Shown: positions 54,329 through 63,444 of the stretch, piece by piece
Numbering within the stretch: the first letter of the stretch is position 1
Layout of the letters: each line of letters begins with the position of its first letter
Assembly (NCBI RefSeq): GCF_900108515.1
Contig: NZ_FNWW01000002.1
Coordinates: forward strand, 310,001 to 374,000
DNA from: Halobacillus karajensis
GTDB lineage: Bacteria > Bacillota > Bacilli > Bacillales > Halobacillaceae
Direction: 5' to 3'
DNA: 64,000 nucleotides
Notes under the pieces: generated by a model
Told to the model about the DNA's origin: nothing
What the model saw: only the letters and a program-made list of their open reading frames with translations
Databases searched by the model: none
Position numbers and translations under genes: made by a program

Positions 54329-54835
54329 TTATAACGATTTCTGGAAGGCCATAACGGTGATTCCGTCATTGGCAGGTTCAAAGTCGTGCTGCGGGATCCT
54401 AACGAACCCGAAGTTTTTATACAGGGCAATCGCTCCCTTCATGAATTCCCCTGTATGAAGGCCGATGGCAGGATAACCTTTTGCTTTAGCCCTATGAATA
54501 CATTCTTCCATTAATGCTGACGCGACTCCAATCCCCCGTGCTTGAGGTATAACAGAAAGAACGCGGATTTCGGGATAATCAAGCGCCGCAACCAATCCTT
54601 CATAAGCATCTGTTTTAGCTGGGAATAGGGCTACGCTGCCTAACATGTCCCCATTTATTTCAGCAATCAGGAGTTCTACACCTGGTTGTTGATCTGCATT
54701 AGATGAGATGGTTGTCTTTAAAGCTTGCCAATGTTCTTCTGGGATGGCCCCTCGATGATCCTCATAGGCGGACACCCGCTGCATACGGATTTCAGGTAGT
54801 TCTTCTTTTAATGCTTCTCTAACTAAAATCTTCAT
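54329..54835 (-). CDS. GNAT N-acetyltransferase
   Basis: 168 aa from ATG 54835, which follows AAAGGAG; the frame runs to 54907 without a site. Motif A VLSVIPQARGIGVASALMEECI binds acetyl-CoA; motif B GAIALYKNFGFVRI. MKILVREALKEELPEI is a typical GNAT start. Acceptor unknown. Confidence 0.88.
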   Translation of the reverse strand: MKILVREALKEELPEIRMQRVSAYEDHRGAIPEEHWQALKTTISSNADQQPGVELLIAEINGDMLGSVALFPAKTDAYEGLVAALDYPEIRVLSVIPQARGIGVASALMEECIHRAKAKGYPAIGLHTGEFMKGAIALYKNFGFVRIPQHDFEPANDGITVMAFQKSL

Positions 54836-55258
54836 GATGTTCTCCTTTAATAACAAAGCTTTGCGTGCCAGTAAGGCATTTAAGTGGAATATATTAGTTG
54901 AATCCATTTCTACATAGAATCCAATATATTAGGTTACATGAAAATAACTCAAATTTGTACCATTTTACGAGAAAAATGTGGCTTATGGCAATAATTGAAA
55001 AAAGACATGAAGTTCTAACAAATAAAGAATAGGGGTAAAATGGGCCCCTAAGTGATGAGTCTAAGGAAATCTAGTTATAGATTAAATCTGTAAGAAAGAT
55101 AAAGCAGCCTTCAACGCCCTATCATCGATATAGAAAATGGAACGGCTCCGGAAAGGACTGATCAAATTCCACCCTTGAACCGATCTCTTATGGCTATGAA
55201 TCTACCCTATAATCCTGTACATTGGAGATAGAGGAGATTGGAGAAATGGAGGAGAATT
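54836..55258. other. Intergenic region, no gene seen
   Basis: About 420 AT-rich bases between divergent genes. No frame with a ribosome site, no terminator and no known riboswitch motif were seen. It must hold the promoters of the GNAT and the hydroxyacid dehydrogenase genes, neither of which I could define. Confidence 0.4.
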
Positions 55259-56209
55259 ATGAGAATATTGATTAGTGAAGTGATATGGCAAGAAGGAATT
55301 GACGTCTTGGAAGAACAAGGGTTTGAAGTCGTATATGATGACAAACTTTGGGAAGACCGTGCACGTTTACGGGAGGAAGTAACGAAGGTGGATGCATGGA
55401 TTGTCCGCAATCAAACAAAGGTGGATAGCGAATTATTGGAAAGGGGGACAAACCTCAAAGTGATTGGTCGTCTTGGTGTTGGCCTTGATAATATTGATAT
55501 AAAAGCGTGTGAAGAGAAAGAGATCAAAGTGGTATACGCAAAGAATGCGAACGCGACATCGGTAGCAGAATACGTGATGAGCGCTGTTCTCTCTTCTAAC
55601 CGGTCATTATTTGAAGCAAATAAAGATGTAGAAAAAGGAACCTGGGACCGTAAAGTACATACAGGCTTTGAAATTTCAAGGAGAACCATTGGACTCGTTG
55701 GACTTGGAGAAATTGCTCATCGAGTGGCTAAGAGGGCGCAAGCGTTTGGTATGAAAGTTATTGGATACGATCCTTTTATTACAGAATATGACAATATTGT
55801 CTCGGAAACAGGAGTAGTGGTGAAAAATTCCATAGAGGAACTTCTAGCTGCCTGTGATTTTGTTTCTATCCATGTACCCTTGAACGCATCCACAGAAAAT
55901 CTCATCAACTCAAACACACTACGGCTTATGAAACCGAATGCTTACCTAATTAATACTTCAAGAGGTGGAATCGTTGACGAGAGGGCACTCGCTAAAGCAT
56001 TGAGAGAACATCACTTGGCTGGTGCCTACTTGGATGTATTAGCAAAAGAACCAGTGGATCCGAATCATCCATTACTTCCTTTACCCAACGCTTTTATTAC
56101 GCCTCACATCGCTGGGCTGACGGAAGAGTCACAGGTGAGAACGTCCGTGTTAGTGGCGAAAGAAGTAACGAAAATTCTCAAAGGAGATCCTTCACTCTGC
56201 ATTGTATAA
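55259..56209 (+). CDS. D-2-hydroxyacid dehydrogenase (NAD-dependent)
   Basis: 316 aa from ATG 55259 (GGAGGAG site). Catalytic domain outside, Rossmann domain in the middle with VGLGEIAHRVAKRAQAFG; substrate-binding Arg in INTSRGGIVDE, Glu in KEPVDPNHP and the catalytic His in PHIAGLTEES. No ACT domain, so it is not full-length SerA. Reduces a 2-oxo acid or oxidises its D-hydroxy acid. Forms an operon with the YcsI-type protein, which begins 55 bases after its stop. Confidence 0.9.
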   Translation: MRILISEVIWQEGIDVLEEQGFEVVYDDKLWEDRARLREEVTKVDAWIVRNQTKVDSELLERGTNLKVIGRLGVGLDNIDIKACEEKEIKVVYAKNANATSVAEYVMSAVLSSNRSLFEANKDVEKGTWDRKVHTGFEISRRTIGLVGLGEIAHRVAKRAQAFGMKVIGYDPFITEYDNIVSETGVVVKNSIEELLAACDFVSIHVPLNASTENLINSNTLRLMKPNAYLINTSRGGIVDERALAKALREHHLAGAYLDVLAKEPVDPNHPLLPLPNAFITPHIAGLTEESQVRTSVLVAKEVTKILKGDPSLCIV

Positions 56210-56264
56210 TCTTATGAAACATTTTGAGTACAGAAAAGAATCTTACTATGAAGAGGTGAAAGGT

Positions 56265-57047
56265 ATGGATCCACTGAAAGAACGATTGCATTTTAGAAAG
56301 GAAGAAAAAACTGGGACGACCTCTGGATTATGTGAAAAATATATTCAAACCAATCTCGTGACACTGCCAAAGACATATGCTTTTGATTTTCTCTTGTTTT
56401 GCATAAGGAATCCTAAGCCATGTCCATTAATAGAAGTAATGGAACCAGGGCAAACGATTCCCAAGGCGGCAGATGCGGATATTCGGACAGACTTACCACG
56501 TTACCGAATTTATCGTGAGGGGCAACTCTCTGAGGAAGTATTGAATATAGAGGGTGTTTGGCAGGATGATTTCGTAACTTTTCTCATAGGGTGCAGCTTT
56601 ACATTTGAAAAAGCTTTACTTGATGGTGGTATCCCGTTGTTTCATCAGCAACAGAAAAAAGTGGTGCCCATGTATGATACAACCATCCCGCTGGAGGAAT
56701 CAGGAATTTTTAAGGGGAGGATGGTTGTTAGTATGAGGGCTGTTCCCAACCATTTCGTAGACCGGGCTCTCGAAATCTCCCATCGATTTGAAGATTCTCA
56801 TGGAAGTCCTGTTCATATTGGAACTCCTGAAGAAATTGGAATTAAAGATCTTTCAAATCCAGATTATGGAGAGGCAGTGGATTTTGACCCTGCTACATCC
56901 ACACCTTTATTTTGGGCGTGTGGAGTGACGCCGCAAAACGCAGCTTTGCAAGCAAAACCATCCATCATGATTACACATGCTCCAGGACATATGTTTATAA
57001 CCGATCAATTGGATCAGAATTATTCATGGGCTTTAGATAATAAATAA
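56265..57047 (+). CDS. YcsI-type putative hydro-lyase (DUF1445, D-glutamate cyclase family)
   Basis: 260 aa from ATG 56265, which follows GAGGTG; the longer frame (56202) lacks a site and overlaps the previous gene. Motifs: PKTYAFDFLLFCIRNPKPCPL, TDLPRYRIYREG, FLIGCSFTFEKALLDGGIP, SMRAVPNHFVDRA and FWACGVTPQNAALQAKPSIMITHAPGHM. Related human D-glutamate cyclase hydrates 5-oxo-D-proline. Position beside a D-hydroxyacid dehydrogenase suggests catabolism of a D-configured acid (inference). Confidence 0.87.
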   Translation: MDPLKERLHFRKEEKTGTTSGLCEKYIQTNLVTLPKTYAFDFLLFCIRNPKPCPLIEVMEPGQTIPKAADADIRTDLPRYRIYREGQLSEEVLNIEGVWQDDFVTFLIGCSFTFEKALLDGGIPLFHQQQKKVVPMYDTTIPLEESGIFKGRMVVSMRAVPNHFVDRALEISHRFEDSHGSPVHIGTPEEIGIKDLSNPDYGEAVDFDPATSTPLFWACGVTPQNAALQAKPSIMITHAPGHMFITDQLDQNYSWALDNK

Positions 57048-57068
57048 CCGTTTTCTATGACCTCAATA

Positions 57069-57109
57069 TACCGACATATCCAATTTATGGGCAGATAGGG
57101 ATGTCGGTA
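57069..57109. repeat. Inverted repeat before the PRPP synthetase gene
   Basis: taccgacat (57069-57077) / atgtcggta (57101-57109). No T-run follows, so it is either an inefficient terminator or a protein-binding or RNA structure in the leader of prs, about 100 bases ahead of its start. Confidence 0.45.
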
Positions 57110-57208
57110 ACACCTCTATACCTAGAAAAGGGTGAAAAACTTGCATTGCTGGTTTGCAAATGATAAGTTTTTCTTTGATAACTTCTTTTTAATACAGGAG
57201 AGATACAT

Positions 57209-58153
57209 ATGGACACGCAATCAGAAATGAAGCTCTTTACGTTGAATTCCAACGAACCTCTGGCCCAGGAAATTTCTGAAATTCTGGAGGTACCTTTAGG
57301 AAAAAGTTCGGTCGTCCGATTTAGTGATGGTGAAATGCAAGTCAATATTGAAGAAAGTGTTCGAGGAGACGATATTTATCTCGTTCAATCGACATCCCAA
57401 CCCGTGAATGAACACGTGATGGAATTATTGATTATGGTAGACGCTTTGAAGCGCGCATCGGCTAAAACCATTAATGTCGTCATTCCTTATTACGGATATG
57501 CCAGGCAGGACCGCAAAGCACGGCCCCGGGAACCAATCACAGCGAAATTATTGGCAAATTTATTAGAGAAAGCTGGAGTATCAAGGGTGATCACCTTGGA
57601 CCTGCATGCTCCTCAAATCCAAGGGTTCTTTAATATCCCTGTTGACCAACTTCTTGGTATCCCAATTTTAGGGGAACATTTCAAATCCAAGGAGATTGAT
57701 GACCTTGTTGTCGTTGCTCCAAATACGAATGGTCTCAACCGTGTTAGGAAAATGGCCAATATCCTGGATGCGCCCCTTGCGTTTATCGATAAGCGTCAGC
57801 CTGAGCCAAATATGCCAGAAGTAAGAAATGTCGTCGGAGCAGTAGAAGGGAAAAACGTTATTATTGTTGATGATATGATGGACACTGCTGATACCGTTAC
57901 CGTAGCTGCTGAGATTCTTTACGAAAATGGAGTTCATGACATTTATGCATGTGGGACGCATGCGGTTTTCTCTGATCCAGCCGTTATTAAAGTGGAACAG
58001 TCGCCAATTAAGGAGTTAGTGATTACTAACTCAATCTTCCAGCCCGAAGAAAAACGATTGGAAAAGATTACGACTCTTTCTGTTGCACCATTGTTAGCGG
58101 ATGCGTTATTACGAGTTCAACATGAGCATTCTGTGAGTGTGTTGTTTGATTAA
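57209..58153 (+). CDS. prs: Ribose-phosphate pyrophosphokinase paralogue with altered catalytic loops
   Basis: PRPP-synthetase fold, 314 aa. Conserved: [16 protein letters not shown] (38-53), [14 protein letters not shown] (97-110) for [13 protein letters not shown] (131-140) metal His. Altered: the usual PDHGGVTRARK reads [11 protein letters not shown] (171-181); the flexible loop DKRRP reads DKRQP (194-198); the PRPP loop DDIIDTAGT reads DDMMDTADT (221-229). It is not beside glmU, where the housekeeping prs lies in Bacilli. Strongly divergent activity or a regulatory role is possible. AGGAGAG site. Confidence 0.85.
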   Translation: MDTQSEMKLFTLNSNEPLAQEISEILEVPLGKSSVVRFSDGEMQVNIEESVRGDDIYLVQSTSQPVNEHVMELLIMVDALKRASAKTINVVIPYYGYARQDRKARPREPITAKLLANLLEKAGVSRVITLDLHAPQIQGFFNIPVDQLLGIPILGEHFKSKEIDDLVVVAPNTNGLNRVRKMANILDAPLAFIDKRQPEPNMPEVRNVVGAVEGKNVIIVDDMMDTADTVTVAAEILYENGVHDIYACGTHAVFSDPAVIKVEQSPIKELVITNSIFQPEEKRLEKITTLSVAPLLADALLRVQHEHSVSVLFD

Positions 58154-58173
58154 AATAGAGAAAAGCATTTACT

Positions 58174-58206
58174 AAGCACCTCATTTAGAAGGGGTGCTTT
58201 TTTTAT
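58174..58206 (+). terminator. Terminator of the prs paralogue
   Basis: aagcacc (58174-58180) / ggtgctt (58193-58199) then seven T. Confidence 0.85.
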
Positions 58207-58700
58207 GGTGAATTTCATATCGAACCATGGTGTATATCATATACTATGGGTTTTGACCTTAGCTAGAAACGTAACATGGTTTATCGCTATCCATGACTAC
58301 GGTTTTGGATCCTTAGTGATGGTCAATTCTTTCATATTAAGTTCATTACCTATATATTAGACCTATTCAAGCTTAATTGGGAACCCGTATCCTTTTGGGG
58401 TACCATTAGGACTTTTAAAAAAATTACGATATCGAGTATCAGTGATGGCTTTATAAAAAACAAACGAGGTCTATCTAATTTAAGCACGAATATTGAATTC
58501 GATCTGTTGCATGAATAGTAACTATGTCTCTGAAACAGCTCATGTCCTAACATGAGCTGTTTTGTCATATTCACATAATAAGAAATAGCAAAAGTATTGA
58601 TGAATGGCTGGGATGTTATAGAATTATAACTCACAGTTAATGAGACTGCTTTAATCATCATTTGCTTCAACATCCTATGAATCCTTGTCAAACTTTGACT
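58205..58700. other. Intergenic region with gene relic and orphan terminator
   Basis: A frame open from 58297 to a TAG near 58518 (codons at position 58321 and every third) would encode about 70 residues including DLFKLNWEPVSFW and FKKITISSISDGF, but it has no start codon or ribosome site, so it may be a decayed gene. A perfect 13-base hairpin, aaacagctcatgt (58533-58545) / acatgagctgttt (58550-58562), followed by T, terminates whatever was there. No other feature recognised. Confidence 0.4.
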
Positions 58701-58729
58701 TTGACGTGTTGTACGAACATCTATATAAT
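58701..58729 (+). promoter_or_regulatory. Strong sigma-A promoter of the BCCT gene
   Basis: TTGACG (58701-58706), exactly 17 bases, TATAAT (58724-58729). The leader to the start codon is about 130 bases. Near-consensus quality suggests high or osmotically tuned expression. Confidence 0.85.
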
Positions 58730-58868
58730 TAATCACTATGTGTAAAAAGTCGCAGAACAAGAGGGGTCTTCATTTTCTGAACGTTTAAAGAACAAAACAA
58801 TTTTATATTCGTCATAGATTTACAAATAATCTTAACTATCACAGGTTAAAAAACCTAGGAGGAAAATA

Positions 58869-60449
58869 ATGATCAAAAAAACGAATAGGAGAACGAGAAT
58901 TGACTGGATCACATTCAGCATCAGTGGAGGCTTTCTCGTATTATTTTTAGTGATGTCTCTATTGAATAAAGAACTGATGGGAGAATGGATCTCAAGCTCG
59001 TTCGACTTTTCTGTTACATTCTTTGGAGCCTTTTGGCAAGTGCTACTGCTCGCTACATTCGTAGTCGGAGTCTGGTTAGCATTATCGACATATGGAAAAG
59101 TGAAATTAGGGAAAATGGATCGACCAGAAAATGGCTGGTTCCGCTGGGTCTCGATGATTCTTTGTACATTGCTGGCAAGTGGCGGTGTTTTCTGGGCTGC
59201 CGGGGAACCTATTTATCATTTCTTAACAACGCCTCCACTTTTTGATGAGGAGATGACAAGTGCCCAGGCAGTCGTACCTGGTTTAGCCCAAAGTTTTTTC
59301 CATTGGGGATTTACCGCGTGGGCTTGTTTAGGTACGGTAGCTACCATTGTACTTATGTATGCTCACTACCATAAAGGGTATCCTCTAAAACCACGGGCGA
59401 TTTTGTATCCGATGGTAGGGAAGAAGATTTTCAATAAGAAAAGTTTCATCGGAGCTACGGCCGATATTGTTTCTGTAATTGCAGTAGCGGCAGGTACCAT
59501 TGGACCCATCGGCTTTCTAGGCTTACAAGTCGGTTATGCTCTTAATTATTTATTCAATATCCCCGATACTATTTTCACCCAGTCACTGGTGATTATTTTT
59601 CTTATAACGATTGCTGCCATTTCTGCGGCTTCAGGAGTGGATAAAGGTATTCAACTTCTCAGTCGTCTAAACGTCGGATTTGCAGTAGCACTTATGATCG
59701 GGATGCTGATCCTAGGACCAACCTTGTTCATCATTGATTCATTTATCGGTGCGGAAGCCTTTCAAATTCAGAACTTCCTTCGTATGAGTCTTTATCGCCA
59801 AGATAGTAGCTGGCTTGGTTATTGGACCGTGTTCTTCTGGGGATGGTTCCTTGGTTTCGGACCGGCTATGGCGATGTTCATTAGTCGTATCTCTAGAGGA
59901 CGTACAATTCGGGAGTTGATTCTAGCAGTAGCGATCATTGCTCCGATTGTTAGTAATTTCTGGTTTGCGGTTGTAGGAGGATCTGGTTTGTTTTATGAAC
60001 TTGAATCACCTGGAGCTGTCTCAACTGCCTTGAATGAAACAGGAATGCCCGCCGCCGTCATGGCGATTATGGAACAAGTGCCGTTCGGCATGGTAATGGC
60101 AGCAGGTTTTTTAATTGTTACGGTCATTTTCGTCGCCACCACAGCCGACTCGATGTCGTATTCTGTTGCTGTCATGATTACAGGCGATACTCATCCGCCT
60201 CGTGTCCTTCGTGTGTTTTGGGCACTGCTGTTTGGAGGAATCGCTGCAACCCTTCTCGGTATTGGTGAAAGCAGTATTCAAACTCTCCAAAACTTCATCG
60301 TTGTTACTGCCGTTCCGGTTTCGTTGTTATTATTACCACCAGTATGGTTAGCACCGAAAGTCGCTAAACGGATGGCGAGGGAACAAGGACTTATTACTGA
60401 GAAAAGCGTTCCAGTATCAGATAAAGAAAAGGAATATAAAATATCATAA
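58869..60449 (+). CDS. BCCT family transporter
   Basis: Betaine/carnitine/choline-type secondary transporter, 526 aa with 12 helices. The signature helix reads WTVFFWGWFLGFGPAMAMF (319-337) followed by ISRISRGRTIREL, typical of BCCT. In glycine betaine carriers this box is WWxxWxP; here W-F-L-G-F-G-P keeps one Trp (326) and replaces two by Phe (327, 330). It may therefore move another trimethylammonium or sulfonium compound. AGGAGG before ATG; C-terminal charged tail short, so osmosensing by a long tail is not evident. Confidence 0.92.
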   Translation: MIKKTNRRTRIDWITFSISGGFLVLFLVMSLLNKELMGEWISSSFDFSVTFFGAFWQVLLLATFVVGVWLALSTYGKVKLGKMDRPENGWFRWVSMILCTLLASGGVFWAAGEPIYHFLTTPPLFDEEMTSAQAVVPGLAQSFFHWGFTAWACLGTVATIVLMYAHYHKGYPLKPRAILYPMVGKKIFNKKSFIGATADIVSVIAVAAGTIGPIGFLGLQVGYALNYLFNIPDTIFTQSLVIIFLITIAAISAASGVDKGIQLLSRLNVGFAVALMIGMLILGPTLFIIDSFIGAEAFQIQNFLRMSLYRQDSSWLGYWTVFFWGWFLGFGPAMAMFISRISRGRTIRELILAVAIIAPIVSNFWFAVVGGSGLFYELESPGAVSTALNETGMPAAVMAIMEQVPFGMVMAAGFLIVTVIFVATTADSMSYSVAVMITGDTHPPRVLRVFWALLFGGIAATLLGIGESSIQTLQNFIVVTAVPVSLLLLPPVWLAPKVAKRMAREQGLITEKSVPVSDKEKEYKIS

Positions 60450-60456
60450 ATGATGG

Positions 60457-60494
60457 AAAGCCGCTTTCTTTAGAATAGAAAAGCGGCTTTTTAG
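60457..60494 (+). terminator. Terminator of the BCCT gene
   Basis: aaagccgctttct (60457-60469) and agaaaagcggcttt (60477-60490), one bulged A, then TTT. Confidence 0.85.
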
Positions 60495-60734
60495 GGTAAC
60501 ACCTTAAGTTAAACGGTATCTATCGCGCCGAACACTTGGCACACAAATTTGAATGTGAGACCAGCCAGTATGAAAAAGGAAGTTATATTTGGTAGGCTTA
60601 AATTTCAGGTCATTAAAAATGGCTGTTAGTTGGAGATCATCTCTATTTTTATATAAAACTTCTCATAGATTCATGTTTCTATCATCTCCTATAAGGGAAG
60701 GTGTTTTCATATCACCGGTTACTTAGGAGGAAGC

Positions 60735-61082
60735 ATGATGACTAACGAATCTATAGAAACATTTCACATCGCAGACTTCAACGATTTTACCCGTGTCTGC
60801 GTGGAAAACGATGGTCTGGCTTTTCCGGAGCTTAAAAAGATAATGGAGGATTATATCTTAAGTCAGGATACCATGGAGTTTAAAGAGTGTTGGATCAGGG
60901 ATGAGCAGGTGGAACAAGGAGAGGTAAGAACTGTTCTGGTCAATTTCTTGGATACGAATCCAAATTATTTCATACGCCTGCGGGGTTCTAAAAATAAAGA
61001 TAATGATCAAGTGTTGACTATGAAAGTGGATGCCGTTGACTTGAATACAGAAGAAGTCGTTTATGAACGGCAATTAGCGTAA
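60735..61082 (+). CDS. Small protein of unknown function
   Basis: 115 aa, acidic, without membrane segments. AGGAGGAAGC precedes tandem ATGs at 60735 and 60738. Begins ESIETFHIADFNDFTRVC and ends VDAVDLNTEEVVYERQLA. No domain recognised. Followed by a very strong 20-base stem terminator shared with the DJ-1 gene. Confidence 0.7.
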   Translation: MMTNESIETFHIADFNDFTRVCVENDGLAFPELKKIMEDYILSQDTMEFKECWIRDEQVEQGEVRTVLVNFLDTNPNYFIRLRGSKNKDNDQVLTMKVDAVDLNTEEVVYERQLA

Positions 61083-61126
61083 AGAAAGAAGGCACCAGCT
61101 TGTGAGCTGGTGCCTTCTTTCTTTAT
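61081..61126. terminator. Very strong bidirectional terminator
   Basis: Perfect 20-base arms (61081-61100 and 61105-61124), core aaggcaccagct / agctggtgcctt, with a 4-base loop tgtg. Serves both convergent genes. Confidence 0.95.
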
Positions 61127-61128
61127 AT

Positions 61129-61698
61129 TTATGAATTTACGGTTGTCCCTTTTACCTGCTTGATGAACTCTTTCATAATCGATGGCAGGTCCGGCCAGGC
61201 GTGACCAGAAACAAGATTGTTATCCACATAATTCATCTCATCTATATATTCCGCACCGATACTCTCTACTTCTGGGCGGCAAGCGTGGTAGGCAGTCAAT
61301 TTACGGCCTTTTACAATGTCTGCAATCGTAGTTAAAACAAGGCTTCCGTGACACATGACTGCTATCGGCTTCTCTGCAATGAAGAAATGGCTGATGAGTC
61401 CGGGAAGGTCACCGTGCATGCGAATGTGCTCGGGAGCACGGCCGCCTGGGATGATCAGAGCGTCGTAATCATTCGGATCGACATCTTCAAATCTTTTGTC
61501 GGCCTCGATCATGTAGCCTCTTTTCTCGGTGTACGTCTCCCAATCTTCGAAATCATGAATAACCGTATTCAGCTTTTTCTGGTGAGGAGCAGCGATATCG
61601 ACTTCAAATCCTTCCTCCAAACAACGAAAATAGGGGTAATACACTTCCAAAGCTTCGACAGCATCTCCAGTTACAATCAATACTTTTTTTACAGACAT
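61129..61698 (-). CDS. DJ-1/PfpI family protein
   Basis: 189 aa. Nucleophilic elbow AVMCHGSLVL with catalytic Cys, LIIPGGRAPEHIR oxyanion region and GHAWPDLPSIMKEFI at the end. Members act as proteases, glyoxalases or deglycases. AGGAGGG site. Monocistronic minus-strand gene. The exact reaction is not visible from sequence. Confidence 0.88.
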   Translation of the reverse strand: MSVKKVLIVTGDAVEALEVYYPYFRCLEEGFEVDIAAPHQKKLNTVIHDFEDWETYTEKRGYMIEADKRFEDVDPNDYDALIIPGGRAPEHIRMHGDLPGLISHFFIAEKPIAVMCHGSLVLTTIADIVKGRKLTAYHACRPEVESIGAEYIDEMNYVDNNLVSGHAWPDLPSIMKEFIKQVKGTTVNS

Positions 61699-61783
61699 CT
61701 TATTCCCTCCTAAGTAGAATCACATCTACTATATTTCCCTAATAGGATCCAATATTAACCTCTTTATAAAATCTATGATAAAA

Positions 61784-62153
61784 ATGGAGGTTGATCAATT
61801 ACAAATTAATTCTCCCTATAAGGCCGTTTTCTGGAAGACTTGATTCCGATATATTAATAAGAGTTGGGGCTACGGGAAACGGCTCGCCTTCCGTAAGGCT
61901 AACTAGAGGAGGCAATCCATTAAGTTTTACACGTTCCGAAATGATAAAAAGGATTTTGGACTACAGGGACGAATTTAATAAAATATGATCGTTATATTGG
62001 GATAAGGTGGGGTGTTTTTTGGAAGAGATGAAAGTTGGGATATCACAAGGTTGGCTAAGATTGCCTACCATTAAGATTAATAGGTGCCCTTCTCAGGTTA
62101 CGGTCCTTTGCCTAAACGGAAGAGGGGATCGGGTTATTTACAAATCAGAATGA
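61784..62153 (+). other. Two possible small frames, perhaps a gene relic
   Basis: A frame from TTG 61791 to TGA 61988 (65 aa, with RLDSDILIRVGATGNGSPSV) has GGAGG too close for initiation. ATG 61784 opens another frame of only 19 codons. In the same phase as the first, TTG 62019 to TGA 62153 (44 aa, GWLRLPTIKINR) follows AAGGTGGGG. Either two micro-proteins or one gene broken by a TGA. Not recognised. Confidence 0.35.
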
Positions 62154-62194
62154 AAGTTCTCGATATCGGCTACGATTTTAAAGGAGGTTAAACA

Positions 62195-62548
62195 ATGAAA
62201 AGTCCCATTCAAAGGAAGGCGGGAGCCATCTTCATTCCAGTTAAGAACATTGAAAAAGCAAGGGATTGGTATTGTGATCTTTTGGGGATATCACCAAACC
62301 TTGACATTCAATTCGGGCACTTATACATCCTGCCGGTGGAAAATGTGGGGGTTATTTTGGATAGCAAAATATACGAAGAAGGAAAAACGTTTGCGACACC
62401 CGCGTTTCATTTCAATACAAAGGACATCCATGCTTCCTATGAATATATGAACTCTAAAGGTGTGGAGGTTGTTACCCCCATTCAACATGACCACTTTTTT
62501 ACTTTTAAGGATCCTGATGGAAACCTATTGATGGTCTGTGAGTGTTAA
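62195..62548 (+). CDS. VOC family protein
   Basis: 117 aa. Single VOC unit: GAIFIPVKNIEKARDWYCDLLG and FFTFKDPDGNLLMVCEC, with C-terminal Glu of the metal site. AAAGGAGG precedes ATG. Half the size of two-module dioxygenases; likely a dimer. Activity unknown. Confidence 0.85.
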   Translation: MKSPIQRKAGAIFIPVKNIEKARDWYCDLLGISPNLDIQFGHLYILPVENVGVILDSKIYEEGKTFATPAFHFNTKDIHASYEYMNSKGVEVVTPIQHDHFFTFKDPDGNLLMVCEC

Positions 62549-62737
62549 TACCTTATATTTAGGTTTATGGCTACGAGGGACCATTCCTCGTATACTTGTG
62601 GTTTTAAAGCCAACACAGTCTTCCTACCATCATGAACCTCTCATTCCCTCGAAGCTAAGGAGTCAGAGAATAAGGGAGCTTACATAAAGCTTAACCGATT
62701 CTTATAATTGTAAAAGTAAAGGTGGGAGAGATCTTTC

Positions 62738-63444
62738 ATGTACCGAATAGCCGTAATAACAGACATCCATGGAAATATTTATGCGCTGAGATCGGCACTG
62801 GAGGATATTCGAAGAAAGAAAGTGGATGCCATCTACTGCCTGGGGGATATGATCGGAATGGGCCCCTTTTCAAATCAGGTTTGTGAAACCCTCTTCTCCC
62901 ACGAAAACGTACAGTTGGTCACCGGAAATCATGATGAAGCAGTAATGGCCCTTATTAAAGGATCTGTATATCCTAAGAGCAGAGAAAAGGTGAAGGCCCA
63001 TCATCAGTGGATTGCTGATCGCTTGACATCTGAATATAAAAAAGCCATCTCTAGACTTTCGCGTTTTCTTACGACAAATGTGGCTGGATGGATATTTTAT
63101 TTCGCTCTAACTTAGATGGATATATGCCGAGTTCTGTGGTCTGCTTTGGTCATGACCATGATGTGCACCATTTTTCAATAAATGACAGGACTTTTTTTGA
63201 TCCAGGATCCCTCGGGTGTTACCCCAAACCATATGCCCGATATGGAATAATCGATGTATACACAGAAGGGTACAAGATCTATAAACAGCAGTGTCCCTAT
63301 CCCTTACATACATATTTACAGGAAATGGACCGGTTTACGTTTCCAAGAAAAGAAGTAATGATGAAGATATTTAAAAAGAGCAGGAGGGAAAATGATGAAC
63401 CCGCCGAAACACATCCTTTCAGCAGCCACTATTATTTTGAATGA
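62738..63444 (+). pseudogene. Metallophosphoesterase broken by frameshift and deletion
   Basis: Frame 1 (62738-63115) gives ITDIHGNIYALRSAL, CLGDMIGMGPF and TGNHDEAVMAL, three metal motifs of YfcE/PF12850-type phosphoesterases. Frame 2 (63088-63444) gives VVCFGHDHDVHHF and GSLGCYPKPYARYGII, the last metal motif and tail. Between NVAG and VVCFGH only about 17 residues remain where homologues have roughly 50, and the phase changes at 63088-63115, so one metal His is lost and the enzyme is probably inactive. Frame 2 also runs into the next gene. Confidence 0.85.

Noticed and set aside
58350..58760. 136-codon minus-strand frame in the gap before the BCCT gene
   Set aside because: It runs through a strong bidirectional terminator and the BCCT promoter, has no ribosome site and an unlikely composition.
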